Of a stretch of DNA of 6,451 bases, positions 6,173 through 6,451 are shown piece by piece. The notes beneath the pieces are model-generated. The model searched no databases. It was not told where the DNA came from and saw only the letters and a list, made by a program, of their open reading frames with translations. The stretch spans positions 1-6,451 of the forward strand of contig CAJORD010000274.1 in the NCBI GenBank assembly GCA_905236605.1, in the 5' to 3' direction. The first letter of the stretch is position 1; each line of letters opens with the position of its first letter. Origin of the DNA: an uncultured Synergistales bacterium (GTDB lineage Bacteria > Synergistota > Synergistia > Synergistales > Aminobacteriaceae). The translations under genes and the position numbers were made by a program.

Positions 6173-6325
6173 ATGAGTGAAAAATTTTACCCCAAAAATG
6201 TCAAAAATATCGGCTTCTGCCCTATGGCTATGCTTTACAGAGATTTCAAAGGCGAAACGACACACAAGTGGCGAAAACTTCAACGTTCTTGGGCAAGGCC
6301 CGGAGCAATCTACGCTAAAAACTGA
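6173..6325 (+). pseudogene. Possible C-terminal remnant of a larger protein (radical SAM-like tail suggested)
   Basis: An ATG at 6173 opens 50 codons without a Shine-Dalgarno; the frame is open back to the stop at 6143-6145. The product has a coherent segment: GFCPMAMLYRDFKG, then KWRKLQRSWARP and an AIYAKN end. The Met, Trp and Arg-Pro pattern looks like genuine protein and unlike a random frame. It resembles, from memory, the C-terminal end of phage- or element-borne radical SAM-like proteins, in which a hydrophobic PxAMLYRD strand precedes a WRxFQRxWxRP helix. No radical SAM CxxxCxxC cluster is present in this piece. I read it as a fragment, but it might be a very small gene. The assignment is weak. 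Confidence 0.35.
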
Positions 6326-6364
6326 CGTAATCCGTTGATGTGTTAAAAAGCAACTCAAACTATC

Positions 6365-6387
6365 TCGTAGAATCTGCAACTCTACGA
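6365..6387. repeat. Short inverted repeat (7-bp arms)
   Basis: TCGTAGA (6365-6371) and TCTACGA (6381-6387) are exact reverse complements separated by nine bases. No T-run follows on either side, so it is not a convincing terminator. It may be incidental. Confidence 0.4.
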
Positions 6388-6406
6388 AAGACTCCTGATC
6401 TTAAAA

Positions 6407-6416
6407 TGTGTACACA
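6407..6416. repeat. 10-bp palindrome TGTGTACACA
   Basis: TGTGTACACA is self-complementary. It could be an operator for a gene beyond the window, but no promoter or gene is seen next to it, and a 10-bp palindrome can occur by chance. Confidence 0.35.
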
Positions 6417-6451
6417 AGTTTAATGTATTTCACTGAATTTTGCAAGATTCA

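Larger units (their letters stand above)
6025..6451. other. Stretch without an intact gene, holding gene remnants
   Basis: About 430 bases beyond the terminator contain no complete gene I can support. Two short forward frames (6031-6156 and 6173-6325) resemble C-terminal pieces of unrelated proteins and have no start or ribosome site of their own. A 100-codon reverse frame runs across both and is judged a shadow. The last 110 bases hold only two small dyads. Confidence 0.6.

Noticed and set aside
6177..6338. 53-codon forward frame from GTG 6177
   Set aside because: It overlaps the 6173-6325 frame in another register, has no ribosome site, and its low-complexity translation shows no motif.
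6077..6379. 100-codon reverse-strand frame from TTG 6379, with AGGAG about 12 bases upstream
   Set aside because: It runs antisense to the two forward frames that carry family-like motifs; its translation shows no recognisable domain. A chance open frame is more likely, though the Shine-Dalgarno-like element made it worth a look.

Overview
The window is a tightly packed, single-direction (+ strand) bacterial gene cluster covering positions 1 to about 5975. A hairpin terminator and a roughly 430-base stretch without an intact gene follow. Base composition is moderately AT-rich. Two genes begin with TTG behind good Shine-Dalgarno sequences. A DUF3084 membrane/coiled-coil protein next to a DUF1015 protein of the clostridial kind, together with MurJ and ComF, suggests a diderm Firmicute, most plausibly of the Negativicutes. 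That placement is inferred from remembered gene distribution, not from any search.

Layout from left to right: the C-terminal part of a DUF1015 protein (its 5' end lies outside the window); a ten-helix EamA/DMT-type exporter; a DUF3084 protein with two membrane helices and a long coiled coil; a small unrecognised protein followed by a PIN-domain ribonuclease, which together look like a toxin-antitoxin pair; ribonuclease HI (rnhA); a ComF-type phosphoribosyltransferase-like protein; and the lipid II flippase MurJ. Every junction between genes is an overlap or a gap of 25 bases or less, so the set probably forms one transcript ending at the hairpin at 5988-6024. No strong promoter for the whole cluster is visible, because its head is outside the window. 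One candidate internal promoter lies just upstream of the toxin-antitoxin pair.

Downstream of the terminator no intact gene is visible. Two short reading frames there look like broken-off C-terminal ends of unrelated genes: a RelB/DinJ-type antitoxin and a protein I tentatively compare with the tail of phage-like radical SAM proteins. This suggests a zone of insertion and decay.

The housekeeping genes serve DNA/RNA metabolism (RNase HI), DNA uptake or a related process (ComF) and cell wall synthesis (MurJ). The most unusual item is the PIN toxin cassette with a non-standard antitoxin candidate. It is translationally coupled into this operon and carries a perfect 11-bp hairpin just inside the toxin coding sequence. 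I found no CRISPR array, rRNA, tRNA or complete mobile element.
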